Part shown: one piece after another, positions 63,885-64,000 of the stretch
How positions within the stretch are numbered: position 1 is the stretch's first letter
How the letters are laid out: each line of letters opens with the position of its first letter
NCBI GenBank assembly: GCA_013423385.1
Contig: BLZA01000040.1
Span: forward strand, 372,001 to 436,000
Length of the DNA stretch: 64,000 nucleotides
From: Naganishia liquefaciens
Taxonomy: Eukaryota; Basidiomycota; Tremellomycetes; Filobasidiales; Filobasidiaceae
Reading direction: 5' to 3'
The notes under the pieces: model-generated
Seen by the model: the letters and a program-made list of their open reading frames with translations, nothing else
What the model was told of the DNA's origin: nothing
The model's database searches: none
Position numbers and translations under genes: made by a program

Positions 63885-64000
63885 CTACAGACCCGTGAAC
63901 ATCAGGAGAAGGACAATGGCAATGATGACGAGTACAAGTCGTAATGCTCCTGCAACGACATTCAATATGTGTGCAATTTAGTCAAGATCAGCCACATCGA
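63885..64000 (-). CDS. 3' end of a gene entering from the right: C-terminal membrane segment
   Basis: On the minus strand a last exon (63949-63885) follows a TTGCAG acceptor and encodes ALRLVLVIIAIVLLLMFTGL then stop. A single hydrophobic stretch at the very C-terminus is typical of tail-anchored proteins such as SNAREs, but nothing else of the gene is visible, so the family is not assignable. Confidence 0.4.

Overview
The window is nuclear DNA of a filamentous-fungus or yeast-type eukaryote, most likely a basidiomycete. About 20 protein genes sit on both strands with no operons. Almost every gene is cut by short introns (about 45-65 nt) with GT-AG or occasional GC-AG ends and CTGAC/CTAAC-like branch points close to the acceptor. 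The gene content (UBR1, NEP1, RTR1, VTS1, RSM22, WDR70, PUT1) is fungal. The intron density suggests Tremellomycetes or a related Agaricomycotina lineage; that placement is inference. I saw no prokaryotic signals, CRISPR arrays, transposons or convincing tRNA/rRNA genes.

Layout, left to right. 1-7.4 kb: two diverged copies of an Sdd3/YOL098C-type M16 metalloprotease (the left one runs off the window) flank a TatD/Scn1-like hydrolase. 7.7-12.1 kb: RSM22 (mitoribosome assembly) and NEP1/EMG1 (18S rRNA methyltransferase). 12.5-19.1 kb: a PHD-finger protein, a gene-poor 1.7 kb, and a Gfo/Idh/MocA oxidoreductase. 19.7-27.3 kb: VTS1 (Smaug-type SAM RNA-binding protein), an SLC25 mitochondrial carrier, and WDR70. 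27.5-34.7 kb: a double-PHD MYST acetyltransferase (KAT6/Sas3 class) convergent with an F-box/LRR protein ending in a CAAX box. 35.7-43.1 kb: UBR1 and RTR1, divergent. 43.2-50.8 kb: an ADAM-type membrane metalloprotease and a tail-anchored protein with a SAM-like segment. 51.6-58.1 kb: PUT1, a GH13 alpha-glucosidase, and an NFKBIL1-like protein. 58.8-63.7 kb: p23/Sba1, mitochondrial ribosomal protein bS6m, and mitochondrial PheRS. A fragment of one more gene enters from the right edge.

Gene models were built by hand from splice signals plus reading-frame continuity. Nearly all modelled coding lengths are exact multiples of three and give family-typical proteins, which supports the models. Functional links: several genes serve mitochondria (Sdd3-like copy B with a leader, RSM22, SLC25, PUT1, bS6m, PheRS). 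Two divergent pairs of mitochondrial genes share short promoters (7392-7724 and 61847-62065).

The most unusual property is the density of microexons. I find an 8-nt exon conserved in both protease paralogs; two consecutive 12-nt exons plus 22- and 13-nt exons in the carrier; 12- and 25-nt exons in the ADAM gene; 9-, 9- and 17-nt exons in the glucosidase; a 22-nt exon in the tail-anchored gene; and a row of tiny symmetric phase-1 exons in p23. Three GC-AG introns are also present.
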